NCBI GenBank assembly: GCA_027729805.1
Contig: JAQCEO010000012.1
Location: 1-41,561, forward strand
Direction: 5' to 3'
Length of the DNA: 41,561 nucleotides
DNA from: Actinomycetota bacterium
Lineage (GTDB): Bacteria; Actinomycetota; Actinomycetes; S36-B12
The notes beneath the pieces are model-generated. The model was not told where the DNA came from, did no database searches, and saw nothing but the letters and a program-made list of their open reading frames with translations. Positions 1 to 9,362 of this stretch are shown here, in pieces (within the stretch, counting starts at the first letter, position 1; each line of letters opens with the position of its first letter). Position numbers and translations under genes: made by a program.

Positions 1-422
1 GCATCGGCGGGCAAGGTCTCGATGACGATGTCACCGCAATTGGTTGCCAAGGTGATTTTCGCTGGATTTTTCGAAAGTGGGGACGCCGCCGGGGCACTTG
101 CCCACGATTGGTTATCTGGGCGGGCGGCGACCGGCGGGGTGCAGGCCAAGGCCGGTGCTGCTGATGCCGGTGCTGCTGATGCCGGTGCTGCTGATGCCGG
201 TGCTGCTGATGCCGGTGCTGCTGATGGCGAGGCTGCGGGCTCGGCGTCATCGCGCTGGCTGATGAACACAAACGCCAAGGAGCCGGCAACAAGCCCGACA
301 ACAACGATCGCGGCGATGAACTTTTGGCGCCGGCTCCGGCGCTTGGCGCTCGCCGCGCGGCGCTCCTGCTGACGCTCGTACTTCTCTCGGGCTAATTGGC
401 GCTCGCGCTGGTTACTTGTCAC
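1..422 (-). CDS. Membrane-anchored peptidyl-prolyl cis-trans isomerase, cyclophilin type (3' part outside window)
   Basis: Cyclophilins catalyse cis-trans isomerisation of prolyl bonds; this form would act outside the membrane. Only the first 140 codons are present; the gene runs off the left edge. From GTG at 422 the protein has an Arg/Lys-rich cytoplasmic head (about residues 1-33, many Gln and Glu), one hydrophobic helix (about 34-54, IAAIVVVGLVAGSLAFVF), a low-complexity linker with five ASAAP repeats, then the onset of the cyclophilin fold (KITLATNCGDIVIE). The TNCGDIV segment and the preceding Cys are typical of actinobacterial PPIases found beside relA/hisS. The start is supported by a TAGACT hexamer exactly 6 bases upstream. 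It is divergent from the metallo-hydrolase gene. The catalytic core cannot be checked because it lies outside the window. Confidence 0.85.
   Translation of the reverse strand, partial: MTSNQRERQLAREKYERQQERRAASAKRRSRRQKFIAAIVVVGLVAGSLAFVFISQRDDAEPAASPSAAPASAAPASAAPASAAPASAAPALACTPPVAARPDNQSWASAPAASPLSKNPAKITLATNCGDIVIETLPAD
151..225. repeat. Five tandem 15-bp repeats inside the PPIase linker
   Basis: Five exact copies of GCCGGTGCTGCTGAT run head to tail. In the minus-strand reading frame each unit encodes an Ala/Ser/Pro pentapeptide (ASAAP), forming the linker between membrane helix and cyclophilin domain. Perfect nucleotide identity, not only amino-acid identity, suggests recent slippage expansion. 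Confidence 0.95.
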
Positions 423-428
423 TCGCGG

Positions 429-434
429 AGTCTA
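429..434 (-). promoter_or_regulatory. -10-like TAGACT for leaderless PPIase transcript
   Basis: On the minus strand TAGACT is followed by 6 bases and then the GTG start at 422. This is the spacing expected when transcription begins at the start codon. No Shine-Dalgarno sequence is present and no clear -35 box is visible. Confidence 0.5.
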
Positions 435-458
435 TTCGGCCACAGCCGTGCCCGGCAC

Positions 459-464
459 TAGGCT
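459..464 (+). promoter_or_regulatory. -10-like TAGGCT for metallo-hydrolase
   Basis: TAGGCT lies 7 bases before GTG 472. It helps choose that start over the upstream in-frame GTG at 448, which has no comparable signal. Confidence 0.4.
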
Positions 465-471
465 TGCGAAG

Positions 472-1167
472 GTGTTCATCGCAGGCTTTCCCGCAGGGCC
501 ATGGGCTACTAATTGCTATGTGATCGCCATTGGCCCGGGGCAGCCGTGTGTAATCGTGGATCCTGGCCAGGGCAGTATCGATGGCGTGGTTGAGATTGTT
601 CGTGAGCAGCGCCTGTTACCGGCAGCGGTACTTCTCACCCACGGCCATATTGATCATGTTTGGTCCGTTGCCCCCGTGGCGTCCGGCTTTGATATCCCAG
701 CACTAATACATGCTGACGACCGTTATCGCCTTGCTGACCCGATCGGGACCACCTCGAGTATGGGCCGCGAACAGTTATTGGCGATGACCAAGGGCGCCTT
801 GGAACTAACTGAGCCCGCTGAAGTCCGTGTCTTTAGTGACGAGGAGGTGCTGGACCTAGCCGGCCTTGGGCTTCGAGTGCGACATGCACCAGGCCACACC
901 GAGGGGTCGGTGGTATTTCTTGTCGCCGATATAGATGCGCCAATTATGGTGAGCGGGGATCTGCTATTCGCGGGATCCATTGGCCGTACGGATTTACCAG
1001 GTGGTGATGAAGTGGCCATGGCGAGTTCGCTCACCAGGGTGGTGCTGGGAGCACCTGACGAAACCGTAGTTCTTCCAGGACATGGTCCACAGACCACCAT
1101 CGCGATTGAGCGGGCCACGAATCCGTTCTTAACCTCGCCCGCGCAACCACCGAGGCGAGGCTTGTAG
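472..1167 (+). CDS. MBL-fold metallo-hydrolase (glyoxalase II-like)
   Basis: A 231-residue metallo-beta-lactamase fold hydrolase of the glyoxalase II-like group. The full set of metal ligands is visible: THGHIDH (HxHxDH), a His in PGHTEGS, an Asp in SGDLLF and a His in VLPGHGP, so it should bind two metals and hydrolyse a thioester or related ester in the cytoplasm. The substrate cannot be read from sequence. The start at GTG 472 gives the family-like N-terminus FIAGFPAGPWATNCYV and has TAGGCT 7 bases upstream; GTG 448 would add 8 residues. It lies 2 bases before hisS, the usual neighbour in Actinobacteria, so they are probably co-transcribed. Confidence 0.85.
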   Translation: MFIAGFPAGPWATNCYVIAIGPGQPCVIVDPGQGSIDGVVEIVREQRLLPAAVLLTHGHIDHVWSVAPVASGFDIPALIHADDRYRLADPIGTTSSMGREQLLAMTKGALELTEPAEVRVFSDEEVLDLAGLGLRVRHAPGHTEGSVVFLVADIDAPIMVSGDLLFAGSIGRTDLPGGDEVAMASSLTRVVLGAPDETVVLPGHGPQTTIAIERATNPFLTSPAQPPRRGL

Positions 1168-1169
1168 TC

Positions 1170-2540
1170 ATGGCGAAGATCAACCGGCTCTCAGGCTTCC
1201 CCGAGCTGCTGCCGTCGGGCCGAGTAATCGAGCAACATATTCTCGATACCGCGCGGGAGATTTTTGAGTTGCACGGATTCCTCTCACTGGAGACACGTTC
1301 AGTCGAGCCAATCGATCATATGCAGCGAAATGGTGAAATTGACAAAGAGATCTATGTGCTGCGCCGCCTACATGCAACTGCTGATGAGGCTGATCCCGGT
1401 TTGGGTCTGCACTTTGATTTAACGGTCCCATTTGCACGATACGTACTTGAGCACGCTGCGCTCTTGGAGTTCCCACTTCGAAGATACCAAATACAAAAAG
1501 TCTGGCGCGGGGAGCGACCACAAGAAGGACGCTTCCGGGAGTTCACCCAGGCCGATATTGATGTCGTCGGCAAAGACACCTTGGCCTTCCATCATGAGGT
1601 GGAGATGGCTGTGGTGATGTCAACTTTATTGGCAACACTTCCGATTCCACGGGCGCGTCTTCAGGTCAATAACCGCAAACTCGCGGAGGGGTTCTATCTT
1701 GGGGTCGGAGCAGCTGATACCCAAGGAGTGCTCCGAGTGATTGACAAGTTAGACAAGATTGGACCGGATCGGGTTGGTGCCCTGCTGGAGACCGAGGCTG
1801 GTTTGACCCCGGAGGCCGCAGCAAAGTGCATTGCGTTGGCGGCGATCTGTACCCCCGACGCCACTTTCGTGGATCAGGTTCGCGCACTAGGTGTGCGAAA
1901 TGATTTGTTGGATCAAGGGTTAAGTGAACTGTCGGCCGTAGTGACCGGTGCCAATGCTGAGCGGCCGGGTTCGGTGGTCGCGGATCTGCGTATTGCTCGC
2001 GGTCTTGATTACTACACCGGCACCGTCTACGAAACCCAATTGGTCGGATTTGAGTCCGTTGGGTCAATTAGCTCAGGCGGGCGGTACGACAATTTGGCAA
2101 GTGACGAAGGGCAGCGTTATCCCGGTGTCGGAATCTCGTTGGGGGTATCACGCCTGGTCTCAATTCTCCTCGCTAAAGACCTAGTTTCTGCTTCGCGCGC
2201 GGTGCCCTCAGCGGTGCTAGTGGCCGTCACCGATGAGCTAAGCCGACCAGCGAGTGAGTCGGTGGCCCGGCGATTGCGCGAACGTGGCATCCCTTGCGAA
2301 GTGGCGCCAAGCGCAGACAAATTCGGCAAGCAGATTCGTTTTGCTGATCGTCGCGGGATACCTTATGTTTGGTTCCCGGCGACGGCAGCCGATAGCACCG
2401 AGGGCGATACCATCAAGGATATTCGCTCGGGTGATCAAGTCGACGCCGATGCTACGAATTGGCAGCCGCCGCTCGATGACATCAAGCCAAGGGTTTTCGC
2501 CACCCCTGATTCATCCGCTGCTTCAAAGGAGAGTTGGTGA
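1170..2540 (+). CDS. hisS: Histidyl-tRNA synthetase
   Basis: Charges tRNA-His with histidine in the cytoplasm. The 456-residue protein has the class II catalytic core: motif 2 region around [20 protein letters not shown] (about residues 106-125), the histidine-binding signature [12 protein letters not shown], a glycine-rich [12 protein letters not shown] segment and motif 3 (GISLGVSRL), followed by a C-terminal anticodon-binding domain ([20 protein letters not shown] onward). The opening [15 protein letters not shown] and the YYTG form of the signature differ from the common bacterial HisRS and look more like the archaeal/eukaryotic-like HisRS seen in some Actinobacteria. ATG 1170 is 2 bases after the hydrolase stop; the 3' end overlaps aspS by 4 bases. 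Confidence 0.95.
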   Translation: MAKINRLSGFPELLPSGRVIEQHILDTAREIFELHGFLSLETRSVEPIDHMQRNGEIDKEIYVLRRLHATADEADPGLGLHFDLTVPFARYVLEHAALLEFPLRRYQIQKVWRGERPQEGRFREFTQADIDVVGKDTLAFHHEVEMAVVMSTLLATLPIPRARLQVNNRKLAEGFYLGVGAADTQGVLRVIDKLDKIGPDRVGALLETEAGLTPEAAAKCIALAAICTPDATFVDQVRALGVRNDLLDQGLSELSAVVTGANAERPGSVVADLRIARGLDYYTGTVYETQLVGFESVGSISSGGRYDNLASDEGQRYPGVGISLGVSRLVSILLAKDLVSASRAVPSAVLVAVTDELSRPASESVARRLRERGIPCEVAPSADKFGKQIRFADRRGIPYVWFPATAADSTEGDTIKDIRSGDQVDADATNWQPPLDDIKPRVFATPDSSAASKESW

Positions 2541-4318
2541 TTCGCTCACACGGTGCGGGCTCACTTCGCGCTGCAGATGCCGGAAGTTCCGTGACGTTGG
2601 CCGGTTGGGTTGCCAGTCGCCGTGATCACGGTGGGGTGGCGTTTTTGGATCTACGTGATGCCAGTGGAGTAGTGCAGGTTGTCGTTCGCGATACGGCGAT
2701 TGCGCATGCCCTTCGCGACGAGTACTGCTTGAAGATCATCGGCACTGTTGAACTGCGCCCGGCGGGCAATGAGAACCCGGATTTAGCTACCGGGGCGATC
2801 GAGGTGATGGGTGATGTAGTCGAGGTGCTCTCTACTTCCGCGCCCCTACCCTTCCCAATTGATGATCGAGTGAGCGTTGGCGATGAGGTCCGCCTTAAGT
2901 ACCGGTACTTGGATTTACGCCGTCAATCTGCGGGTGCTGCCTTGCGTATGAGATCGCGGGTTAATCAGATTGCCCGCGACATATTACTCGAGCGCGATTT
3001 CGTCGAAATCGAAACCCCAACGCTGACCAGATCCACCCCCGAAGGTGCTCGTGACTTCCTGGTTCCGGTGCGGCTGCAGCCGGGCCATTGGTATGCACTG
3101 CCGCAGTCACCCCAACTTTTCAAGCAATTGCTAATGGTGGCCGGCATGGAGCGGTATTTCCAGATCGCCCGCTGCTATCGCGACGAGGACTTTCGTGCTG
3201 ACCGGCAACCTGAGTTCACCCAACTCGACATCGAAATGTCCTTCGTCGAGCAAGACGATGTCATCGAGGTCGGCGAGGCGGTGATTCGCGGGCTCTGGAA
3301 GGGCATTTTGGGCTATGAGATTGGCGATATCCCTCGCCTCACCTATCACGAGGCCATGCACCGGTTCGGCAGCGACAAACCGGATTTACGCTTTGGACTT
3401 GAGCTGGTAGATCTAACGGACTACTTCGCAACAACGCCATTTCGGGTGTTTCAGGCCGAGCACGTTGGTGCGATCATCATGCCCGGGGGCGCCGAACAGC
3501 CGCGCCGTGCCTTCGATGCCTGGCAGGACTGGGCCAAGCAGCGAGGTGCTAAGGGGCTGGCTTATGTGACGGTTGACGCCGATGGCGCACTGGGCGGGCC
3601 GGTTGCTAAGAATCTCAGCGACGAGGAACGAGCGGGACTAGTCACTGCCGTTGGCGCCAAAACCGGTGACTGCATTTTCTTCGCGGCGGGTAAAACCGCC
3701 GAGGCGCGATCACTGTTGGGTGCCGCCCGCCTTGAGATTGGCCGTCGCCTAGAACTTATCGATGAGAGCACTTGGTCATTCCTGTGGGTTATTGATGCGC
3801 CAATGTTCGAGGAGATCGAGGACGATCAAGGCAACCTAGGCTGGACATCCGTGCATCATCCGTTTACGTCACCGAATTTGCACTGGCGCGATAATTTCGA
3901 GCAGGCACCAGCTGAAGCCTTGGCCTGGGCGTATGACATCGTCTGCAACGGCAATGAGATCGGTGGTGGGTCAATCCGTATCCACCAGGCCGATGTGCAA
4001 CAGCGGGTATTCGCGATGCTGGGTATGTCAGATGTCGAAGCCCACGAGAAGTTCGGGTTCCTGCTTGAAGCATTCGCTTTCGGTCCACCACCACATGGTG
4101 GCATTGCAATCGGCTGGGACCGCACCTGCATGCTGCTGGCCGGTGCGACTTCACTTCGTGACGTAATCGCTTTCCCGAAAACCGGAGCCGGGTACGATCC
4201 ACTGACCGGTGCACCCAGCACAATCACGGTGCAGCAGCGCCGCGAAGCCGGGATCGACGCCAAGCCCGAGCGCGCCGCGCGCCAACAAGGTGACGCCGAG
4301 CCGCCAACTAACTCCTGA
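2537..4318 (+). CDS. aspS: Aspartyl-tRNA synthetase, probably non-discriminating type
   Basis: Charges tRNA-Asp and, if non-discriminating, also tRNA-Asn. The 593 residues contain the N-terminal OB-fold anticodon domain (about 1-105), the class II core with motif 2 ([20 protein letters not shown]), the bacterial GAD insertion (about 280-410) and motif 3 ([13 protein letters not shown]). The start is GTG 2537, which overlaps the hisS stop as GTGA and has AAGGAG 5-6 bases upstream; the TTG one codon earlier has no room for that ribosome site. His31 in SRRDHGG is the residue associated with non-discriminating bacterial AspRS, whereas E. coli has Leu there; two-substrate charging is an inference. 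No asnS or gatCAB is in the window. Confidence 0.95.
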   Translation: MIRSHGAGSLRAADAGSSVTLAGWVASRRDHGGVAFLDLRDASGVVQVVVRDTAIAHALRDEYCLKIIGTVELRPAGNENPDLATGAIEVMGDVVEVLSTSAPLPFPIDDRVSVGDEVRLKYRYLDLRRQSAGAALRMRSRVNQIARDILLERDFVEIETPTLTRSTPEGARDFLVPVRLQPGHWYALPQSPQLFKQLLMVAGMERYFQIARCYRDEDFRADRQPEFTQLDIEMSFVEQDDVIEVGEAVIRGLWKGILGYEIGDIPRLTYHEAMHRFGSDKPDLRFGLELVDLTDYFATTPFRVFQAEHVGAIIMPGGAEQPRRAFDAWQDWAKQRGAKGLAYVTVDADGALGGPVAKNLSDEERAGLVTAVGAKTGDCIFFAAGKTAEARSLLGAARLEIGRRLELIDESTWSFLWVIDAPMFEEIEDDQGNLGWTSVHHPFTSPNLHWRDNFEQAPAEALAWAYDIVCNGNEIGGGSIRIHQADVQQRVFAMLGMSDVEAHEKFGFLLEAFAFGPPPHGGIAIGWDRTCMLLAGATSLRDVIAFPKTGAGYDPLTGAPSTITVQQRREAGIDAKPERAARQQGDAEPPTNS

Positions 4319-5036
4319 TGGAACGGCAAGTGACCTATTAGCTATCGCGCGGCCCAATGACCCGTTCATCCGGTGGCGAGTGACGGGCGATGACCTCGTG
4401 GGGGTAGAAGTTGATGGGGATCATGTTGGTTGGTTGCGAGTGGTCAAAGAAACCGGTGAAGCCTGGGCGACCACACTCGGTAACGAACCACTTCGAGTCA
4501 CCGCCATTTTGACCGCACTTTCAGCAAGGATGCCGATCGAGGGCGTTACCGTTGAAGAGTCGGTGTACTCGAACTTACCGCCAGCATTCATGAGCCCGGA
4601 ACCGAGGCACTGGTCCCTTTGGACTCTTGACCCAGCCGGCGCGGCGCCTAGGTCGTCGCTGGCGATCCGCCTGTCCGGAGACGACCCGCGAATTGCGCCG
4701 TTGCTTAACTATTCTGACTCCGCACATGTGTTTCCAGGAGACGAAAGAATTGTGCGGTGGTGCGGGGTGGTGCAAGGCTCGAAGTTACTGTCGGTGGGGG
4801 CGCAAGTCATTAGTGCCACTGGCGCCGCACACCTAGTTAGCATCTGCACGCACCCAGGTTTCCGCGGCCTTGGATTGGCCCGTGAAGTTTGTAATAGCCT
4901 CATAACCGAGGCGACTGCCGATCAGGTACCGATGATCTTCCTAGAGATGTACGCCGGAAATGAGTCAGGTCGGCGGCTGTATTCGGCGCTTGGGTTCAGC
5001 GAGGTAGGGGTGTATCGATCCGGTCGAATCTCGTAG
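4290..5036 (+). CDS. GNAT-family N-acetyltransferase
   Basis: A cytoplasmic acyl-CoA-dependent N-acetyltransferase of about 248 residues. The C-terminal half holds the acetyl-CoA binding motif A ([14 protein letters not shown], matching R-x-x-G-x-G/A) and the closing motif B segment ARRLYxxxGF-like ([14 protein letters not shown]). The N-terminal half ([10 protein letters not shown], then WLRVVKETG) resembles a degenerate first GNAT-like lobe, so this may be a double-GNAT or FR47-like protein. The start is uncertain: GTG 4290 overlaps aspS by 29 bases, and GTG 4380 would drop 30 residues that look coding. The substrate is unknown and context gives no clue beyond co-direction with aspS. Confidence 0.7.
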   Translation: MTPSRQLTPDGTASDLLAIARPNDPFIRWRVTGDDLVGVEVDGDHVGWLRVVKETGEAWATTLGNEPLRVTAILTALSARMPIEGVTVEESVYSNLPPAFMSPEPRHWSLWTLDPAGAAPRSSLAIRLSGDDPRIAPLLNYSDSAHVFPGDERIVRWCGVVQGSKLLSVGAQVISATGAAHLVSICTHPGFRGLGLAREVCNSLITEATADQVPMIFLEMYAGNESGRRLYSALGFSEVGVYRSGRIS

Positions 5037-5065
5037 CCCACATTTACGGACTCGGTGTTGGTTCG

Positions 5066-5071
5066 TAGGGT
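5066..5071 (+). promoter_or_regulatory. -10-like TAGGGT, leaderless rarA
   Basis: TAGGGT sits exactly 6 bases before the GTG at 5078. There is no purine-rich ribosome site in the intervening bases, so rarA is probably read from a leaderless mRNA. Confidence 0.5.
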
Positions 5072-5077
5072 TGGGCC

Positions 5078-6406
5078 GTGACACTATTCGATGCTGGGCT
5101 GTCCCCGCAGCGGGCTTCGGCTCCATTGGCCGTGCGTATGCGCCCACGAACCATCGATGAGGTCATTGGCCAAGACTTTGTGCTTACCGCCGGATCTCCG
5201 TTGCGCACAATGCTGGAGAGCGAAGACCATTGTGTGTCGGTAATTTTATGGGGCCCGCCCGGCACCGGTAAGACAACGCTGGCGTCCTTGGTCTCCTTGG
5301 CATCCGGTCGTACATTTACCCAACTTTCCGCGGTAACAGCGGGGGTGAAGGACGTTCGTGAAGTCATCGATACCGCCCGCGACCAATTGGCAATGCACGA
5401 TCGAGGCACAGTCTTATTCATTGACGAGGTGCATCGCTTTTCTAAGAGTCAGCAGGACGCTTTATTGCCGGCGGTCGAAAATGGTTGGATAACTTTGATT
5501 GCGGCCACCACTGAGAATCCGAGTTTTTCGGTTATCTCACCACTGCTTTCCCGAAGCTTGGTGATCACACTCGAGCCGCTGACCGAGGCGGACTTGGAGG
5601 TTCTTATTCGGCGCGCTATTAGTGATCCCCGCGGACTTGCCGATCGAATCACCATTTCAGACGAAGCAGCCGTCGCCTTGGCTCGAATGTCAATTGGAGA
5701 TGCCCGCAGGGCGCTGACCGCGCTCGAAGCCGCGTCGGCCCCGATCCTTGTTGCCGGTGGTGGCGCCCTTGAGTTGGCGCACATCGAGCAAGCGGTTCAA
5801 CATGTGGCGCTTCGTTATGACAAAGATGGTGACCAGCATTATGACGTCATCAGTGCCTTCATCAAGAGCGTACGCGGCAGTGACGTAGATGCGTCCTTGC
5901 ACTACTTAGTGCGAATGCTGGAAGCTGGGGAAGACCCGAGGTTCGTCGCTCGAAGATTGATGATCTTGGCGAGTGAGGACATCGGGATGGCTGACCCAAA
6001 TGTCCTGCAGACTGCTGTTGCGGCAGCCTCCGCGGTGGCCATGGTCGGGATGCCGGAGGCACAGATCATCCTGGCGCACGCCACGATCCACGCGGCCCTC
6101 GCACCGAAATCAAATGCTGTGGTGGTCGCGATCGGGGCGGCGACCGGTGACGTCAAGCGCGGCGTTGTTGGCTCGGTGCCTCCTTGGTTACGTGATGCTC
6201 ATTACCCCGGAGCCGCGGCCCTTGGCCACGGCCAGACCTATATCTACCCGCATGACCTCCTCGGCGGGGTTGCGCAGCAGCAATACCTGCCCGATATTTT
6301 GGTTGGGTCGCGTTACTACCAACCCACCACCCATGGGGCGGAGGCGCACTGGGCGCAGGTTGCTGCACGGCTAGAGCAGGCGCGGCTGGGCGAGCCCAGC
6401 GGCTAA
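5078..6406 (+). CDS. rarA: Replication-associated recombination protein A (RarA/MgsA AAA+ ATPase)
   Basis: RarA is a clamp-loader-like AAA+ ATPase acting at stalled replication forks. The 442-residue protein has Walker A GPPGTGKT (residues 59-66), Walker [11 protein letters not shown] (111-120), the sensor-1 region AATTENPSF, the sensor-2 segment [11 protein letters not shown], and the C-terminal helical tetramerisation region typical of the family ([18 protein letters not shown], then [19 protein letters not shown]). Length is normal. GTG 5078 is preceded by a leaderless-type TAGGGT. It precedes the small membrane protein and alaS, an order common in Actinobacteria. Confidence 0.95.
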   Translation: MTLFDAGLSPQRASAPLAVRMRPRTIDEVIGQDFVLTAGSPLRTMLESEDHCVSVILWGPPGTGKTTLASLVSLASGRTFTQLSAVTAGVKDVREVIDTARDQLAMHDRGTVLFIDEVHRFSKSQQDALLPAVENGWITLIAATTENPSFSVISPLLSRSLVITLEPLTEADLEVLIRRAISDPRGLADRITISDEAAVALARMSIGDARRALTALEAASAPILVAGGGALELAHIEQAVQHVALRYDKDGDQHYDVISAFIKSVRGSDVDASLHYLVRMLEAGEDPRFVARRLMILASEDIGMADPNVLQTAVAAASAVAMVGMPEAQIILAHATIHAALAPKSNAVVVAIGAATGDVKRGVVGSVPPWLRDAHYPGAAALGHGQTYIYPHDLLGGVAQQQYLPDILVGSRYYQPTTHGAEAHWAQVAARLEQARLGEPSG

Positions 6407-6409
6407 GGT
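6404..6409 (+). promoter_or_regulatory. Possible -10 (TAAGGT) overlapping rarA stop
   Basis: TAAGGT begins with the rarA stop codon. Transcription from it would give a leader of roughly 40 bases containing GGGAG before GTG 6455. Weak evidence; readthrough from rarA is equally possible. Confidence 0.25.
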
Positions 6410-6454
6410 TGGTCCTGAGGGTGTTGTGGCCACTAATAGCTTCCGGGAGTTCTC

Positions 6455-6685
6455 GTGCGCAGGTTGTTCTGGACCGCGGTCGGTGCCGCTGGTGGAGTTG
6501 TGCTTTACCGCCAGGGCCAAAAGTTCTTGGCCGGCGCCCGTGAGCAGGGCGTGGTCGCTAGCGCCCAGCAGGTAGGACTTTCGGCCGCGACGACATTGGC
6601 CGCGGCGCGCACGCTCCTTGCCGGGGCGCAGCGTTCGGTGCCGACCACCGCGCCTGGTAAGGCAGCGTCCAGGGTGCGCCGCTGA
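6455..6685 (+). CDS. Small membrane-associated protein upstream of alaS (DUF6167-like)
   Basis: A 76-residue protein beginning with a short basic start (MRR) and a hydrophobic segment LFWTAVGAAGGVVLYRQGQKF, followed by an Ala-rich amphipathic stretch and a basic tail (ASRVRR). Small proteins of this form sit directly before alaS in streptomycetes and relatives and are annotated as DUF6167; the assignment here rests on position and the GxxxGxxxYRxGQK-like opening. A GGGAG ribosome site lies 6 bases before GTG 6455. The stop overlaps the alaS start by one base (TGATG), so translation is probably coupled. Function unknown. Confidence 0.7.
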   Translation: MRRLFWTAVGAAGGVVLYRQGQKFLAGAREQGVVASAQQVGLSAATTLAAARTLLAGAQRSVPTTAPGKAASRVRR

Positions 6686-9360
6686 TGGAGTCCGCCGAGA
6701 TCCGCAGTCGCTTCCTGCGATTTTTCGCAGATCGAGGTCATCAAATCGTGCCGTCCGCATCGTTACTCCTTGATGACCCGACACTGCTCTTTGTAAACGC
6801 GGGCATGGTGCCGTTTAAGCCCTATTTCTTGGGTGCGGCGCCCGCGCCATACCCGAGGGCGACGAGTGTGCAAAAAGTCGTTCGCACGGTAGATATTGCG
6901 GAAGTAGGGAAAACGACTAGGCACGCCTCATTCTTCCAGATGGCGGGCAATTTTTCCTTCGGCGATTACTTCAAGGCCGACGCAATTCCCTTTGCTTGGG
7001 AACTCCTGACCAAGTCCATCGCTGATGGTGGTTATGGATTCCCTGAAGACCGACTTTGGGCAACTGTCTACCTTGACGACGATGAAGCAATCGACATCTG
7101 GCACCGAAAAGTTGGTTTGCCACTCGATCGAATTCAGCGTCGCGGTATGGCCGATAACTATTGGTCAATGGGTGTCCCGGGCCCATGTGGCCCGTGCTCG
7201 GAAATCTATTACGACCGGGGCAGCGAGCATGGCCCAGATGGCGGGCCAGTTGTTGATGAGGATCGCTATCTTGAAGTCTGGAACCTGGTTTTTATGCAGT
7301 CGGAGCGCGGAGCCGGACCGGCCAAGGAGGACTACCCGATACTAGGTGATTTGCCGGCGCAAAATATTGATACCGGTATGGGTCTTGAGCGCATGGCTGC
7401 CCTGCTTCAAGGTGTTGAGAATATCTACGAGATTGACACCACTCGCGGGATCCTTGATCGGGCTTGTGAACTATCAGGTGCAGTTTATGGCCGCAACGCG
7501 AAGGATGATGTGGCCCTTCGTGTCGTTGCCGATCATGCTCGCACCTGTGCGTTCTTAATTGGCGATGGAGTAATCCCCGGTAATGAAGGTCGGGGATATG
7601 TGCTCAGGCGCATCATGCGCCGCACGATTCGCATGATGCGACTGCTCGGTGCGGGTGATCCTGCGATGCCTGAGTTGATTGATGCCACGGTGCTGGCAAT
7701 GGCCCCGCAGTACCCGGAGTTAAATGATGAGGCCAACCGCATCCGGCAGATTGCCGCAGGTGAGGAAGCCGTTTTCCTGCAGACCCTTAAAACTGGAACC
7801 ACAATATTTGAGGTTGCGGTACAACAGTTGCTAGAGCGCGGAAGCAAGACCTTGGCGGGCACAGAGGCCTTTGCACTGCACGATACCTACGGCTTCCCAT
7901 TTGATCTGACCCTTGAGATGGCGGCCGAGCAGGGGCTAAGCGTCGACGAGGATGCCTTCCGGCAATTGATGGGCCAGCAGCGTGAGCGGGCAAAAGCTGA
8001 TGCGCGCGATCGCAAAGTGGGCTTAACGGCCACGACGGAGTACCGCGAGATTCTGCAGGCGGGCGGCACTACCGAGTTCACCGGTTACGTTGAGGTAGAA
8101 ACCGAGGCTTCAGTTATTGGCTTACTTCGCGCGGGTGTGTCGGTACCGGTTGGCAGCATTGGGGAACACGTTGAAATCATCTTGGATCGCAGCCCGTTCT
8201 ACGCTGAGGCGGGTGGTCAATTAGGTGATCACGGGCGCATCGTGACGAGCGATGGTGGGGTCGCCTCCATCTATGACGTCCAAGTACCCGTGCCCGGGTT
8301 ATTCGTCCATCGTGGTGAAGTCATAGTTGGCGAGATTGTCCAAGGCTCCAATGTCACCGGTGAAGTAGACGTGTCGCGTCGCAAGGCTATCTCCCGCGCG
8401 CACACCGCAACCCACCTGATTCATCGAGCCTTTCGAGAGAGACTTGGTGACACCGCGACTCAAATGGGTTCCGAAAATGCACCTGGACGAATACGATTTG
8501 ACTTCCCGAGCGCGACACCGGTTGGCGACGCAGTGCTCCAGGAGGTGGAGGCCCGCGTTAACGAGGTGCTTCTTGATGACCTTGAAGTCAATGCCCAATT
8601 GATGACCCAACCTGAGGCTAGGGCGATGGGCGCAATGGCGCTCTTCGGCGAAAAATACGGAGATCAGGTGCGAGTGATTTCGGTTGGAGATTGGGCCCAT
8701 GAGCTATGTGGTGGCACCCACGCCCGTCGATCCGGGCAATTGGGCGTGGTTACTTTCCTCTCCGAAGGTTCGATAGGTACCGGGGTGCGCCGACTTGAGG
8801 CCCTTGTCGGCGCCGATGCTTACACTTTCTTGGCGCGTGAGCATGTGCTGGTCAACAGACTAACCGAATTGGTGAAAGTGCCGAGTGAGGAGTTAATCGA
8901 CCGCATCGAGCGCACAGTTTCGTCACTAAAGGATGCGGAACGCGACCTTGTGAAGATTAAGAGCGCTCAATTAGTTGCGAGTATTGAGGGCATCATTGGT
9001 GACGGTCGTGATATCGGCGCAGCCCGAATCTGGACCTTCGAGGCACCAGATGGCACCAGCGCCGCGGAGCTCCGCGAGCTTGCTATCAAGGGGCGCAGTC
9101 GTAACCGCCCGGAGACGCCGGTCGTGCTCGTGGGCAGCGCTATTGCCGATGACAAGGTGTCGATGGTGGCCGCAGTAAATGCTCGGGCGATCGAATTGGG
9201 TCTAACAGCCAACTGGTTGCTAAATATTGCCCTTGCCGGAGTCGGGGGTAGAGGCGGCGGCAAGGATGATCTGGCGCAAGGTGGCGGCCCAAACGTCGCC
9301 GGCGTCGCCAACGCATTTGTCCTTGTTGAAGATGCGATTAAGAAGCGGCAAGGCGGCTGA
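6685..9360 (+). CDS. alaS: Alanyl-tRNA synthetase
   Basis: Charges tRNA-Ala and clears mischarged Ser/Gly. At 891 residues it is full length: class II catalytic core (ESAEIRSRFLRFFADRGH at the start, FVNAGMVPFKPYF motif, RxFFQMAGNFSFGDYF), tRNA recognition region, editing domain with metal ligands H573-T-A-T-H577 and C675-G-G-T-H679, and a C-terminal DHHA1 domain rich in glycine (GVGGRGGGKDDLAQGGG), the signature of C-Ala. ATG 6685 shares its A with the stop of the preceding small gene. ruvX follows after 2 bases. Confidence 0.97.
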   Translation: MESAEIRSRFLRFFADRGHQIVPSASLLLDDPTLLFVNAGMVPFKPYFLGAAPAPYPRATSVQKVVRTVDIAEVGKTTRHASFFQMAGNFSFGDYFKADAIPFAWELLTKSIADGGYGFPEDRLWATVYLDDDEAIDIWHRKVGLPLDRIQRRGMADNYWSMGVPGPCGPCSEIYYDRGSEHGPDGGPVVDEDRYLEVWNLVFMQSERGAGPAKEDYPILGDLPAQNIDTGMGLERMAALLQGVENIYEIDTTRGILDRACELSGAVYGRNAKDDVALRVVADHARTCAFLIGDGVIPGNEGRGYVLRRIMRRTIRMMRLLGAGDPAMPELIDATVLAMAPQYPELNDEANRIRQIAAGEEAVFLQTLKTGTTIFEVAVQQLLERGSKTLAGTEAFALHDTYGFPFDLTLEMAAEQGLSVDEDAFRQLMGQQRERAKADARDRKVGLTATTEYREILQAGGTTEFTGYVEVETEASVIGLLRAGVSVPVGSIGEHVEIILDRSPFYAEAGGQLGDHGRIVTSDGGVASIYDVQVPVPGLFVHRGEVIVGEIVQGSNVTGEVDVSRRKAISRAHTATHLIHRAFRERLGDTATQMGSENAPGRIRFDFPSATPVGDAVLQEVEARVNEVLLDDLEVNAQLMTQPEARAMGAMALFGEKYGDQVRVISVGDWAHELCGGTHARRSGQLGVVTFLSEGSIGTGVRRLEALVGADAYTFLAREHVLVNRLTELVKVPSEELIDRIERTVSSLKDAERDLVKIKSAQLVASIEGIIGDGRDIGAARIWTFEAPDGTSAAELRELAIKGRSRNRPETPVVLVGSAIADDKVSMVAAVNARAIELGLTANWLLNIALAGVGGRGGGKDDLAQGGGPNVAGVANAFVLVEDAIKKRQGG

Positions 9361-9362
9361 GC

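Noticed and set aside
22-372. Plus-strand open frame with Ala-Gly-Asp repeats
   Set aside because: It is the complement of the PPIase gene and its 15-bp repeat; the minus-strand frame has the cyclophilin motif and a membrane helix.
448-471. GTG 448 as the start of the first metallo-hydrolase
   Set aside because: It adds 8 residues not expected for the family and lies only 25 bases from the divergent start; GTG 472 has a TAGGCT at the right distance.
1100-2540. T-box or other riboswitch before aminoacyl-tRNA synthetase genes
   Set aside because: hisS, aspS and alaS start within a few bases of upstream genes, leaving no room for a leader.
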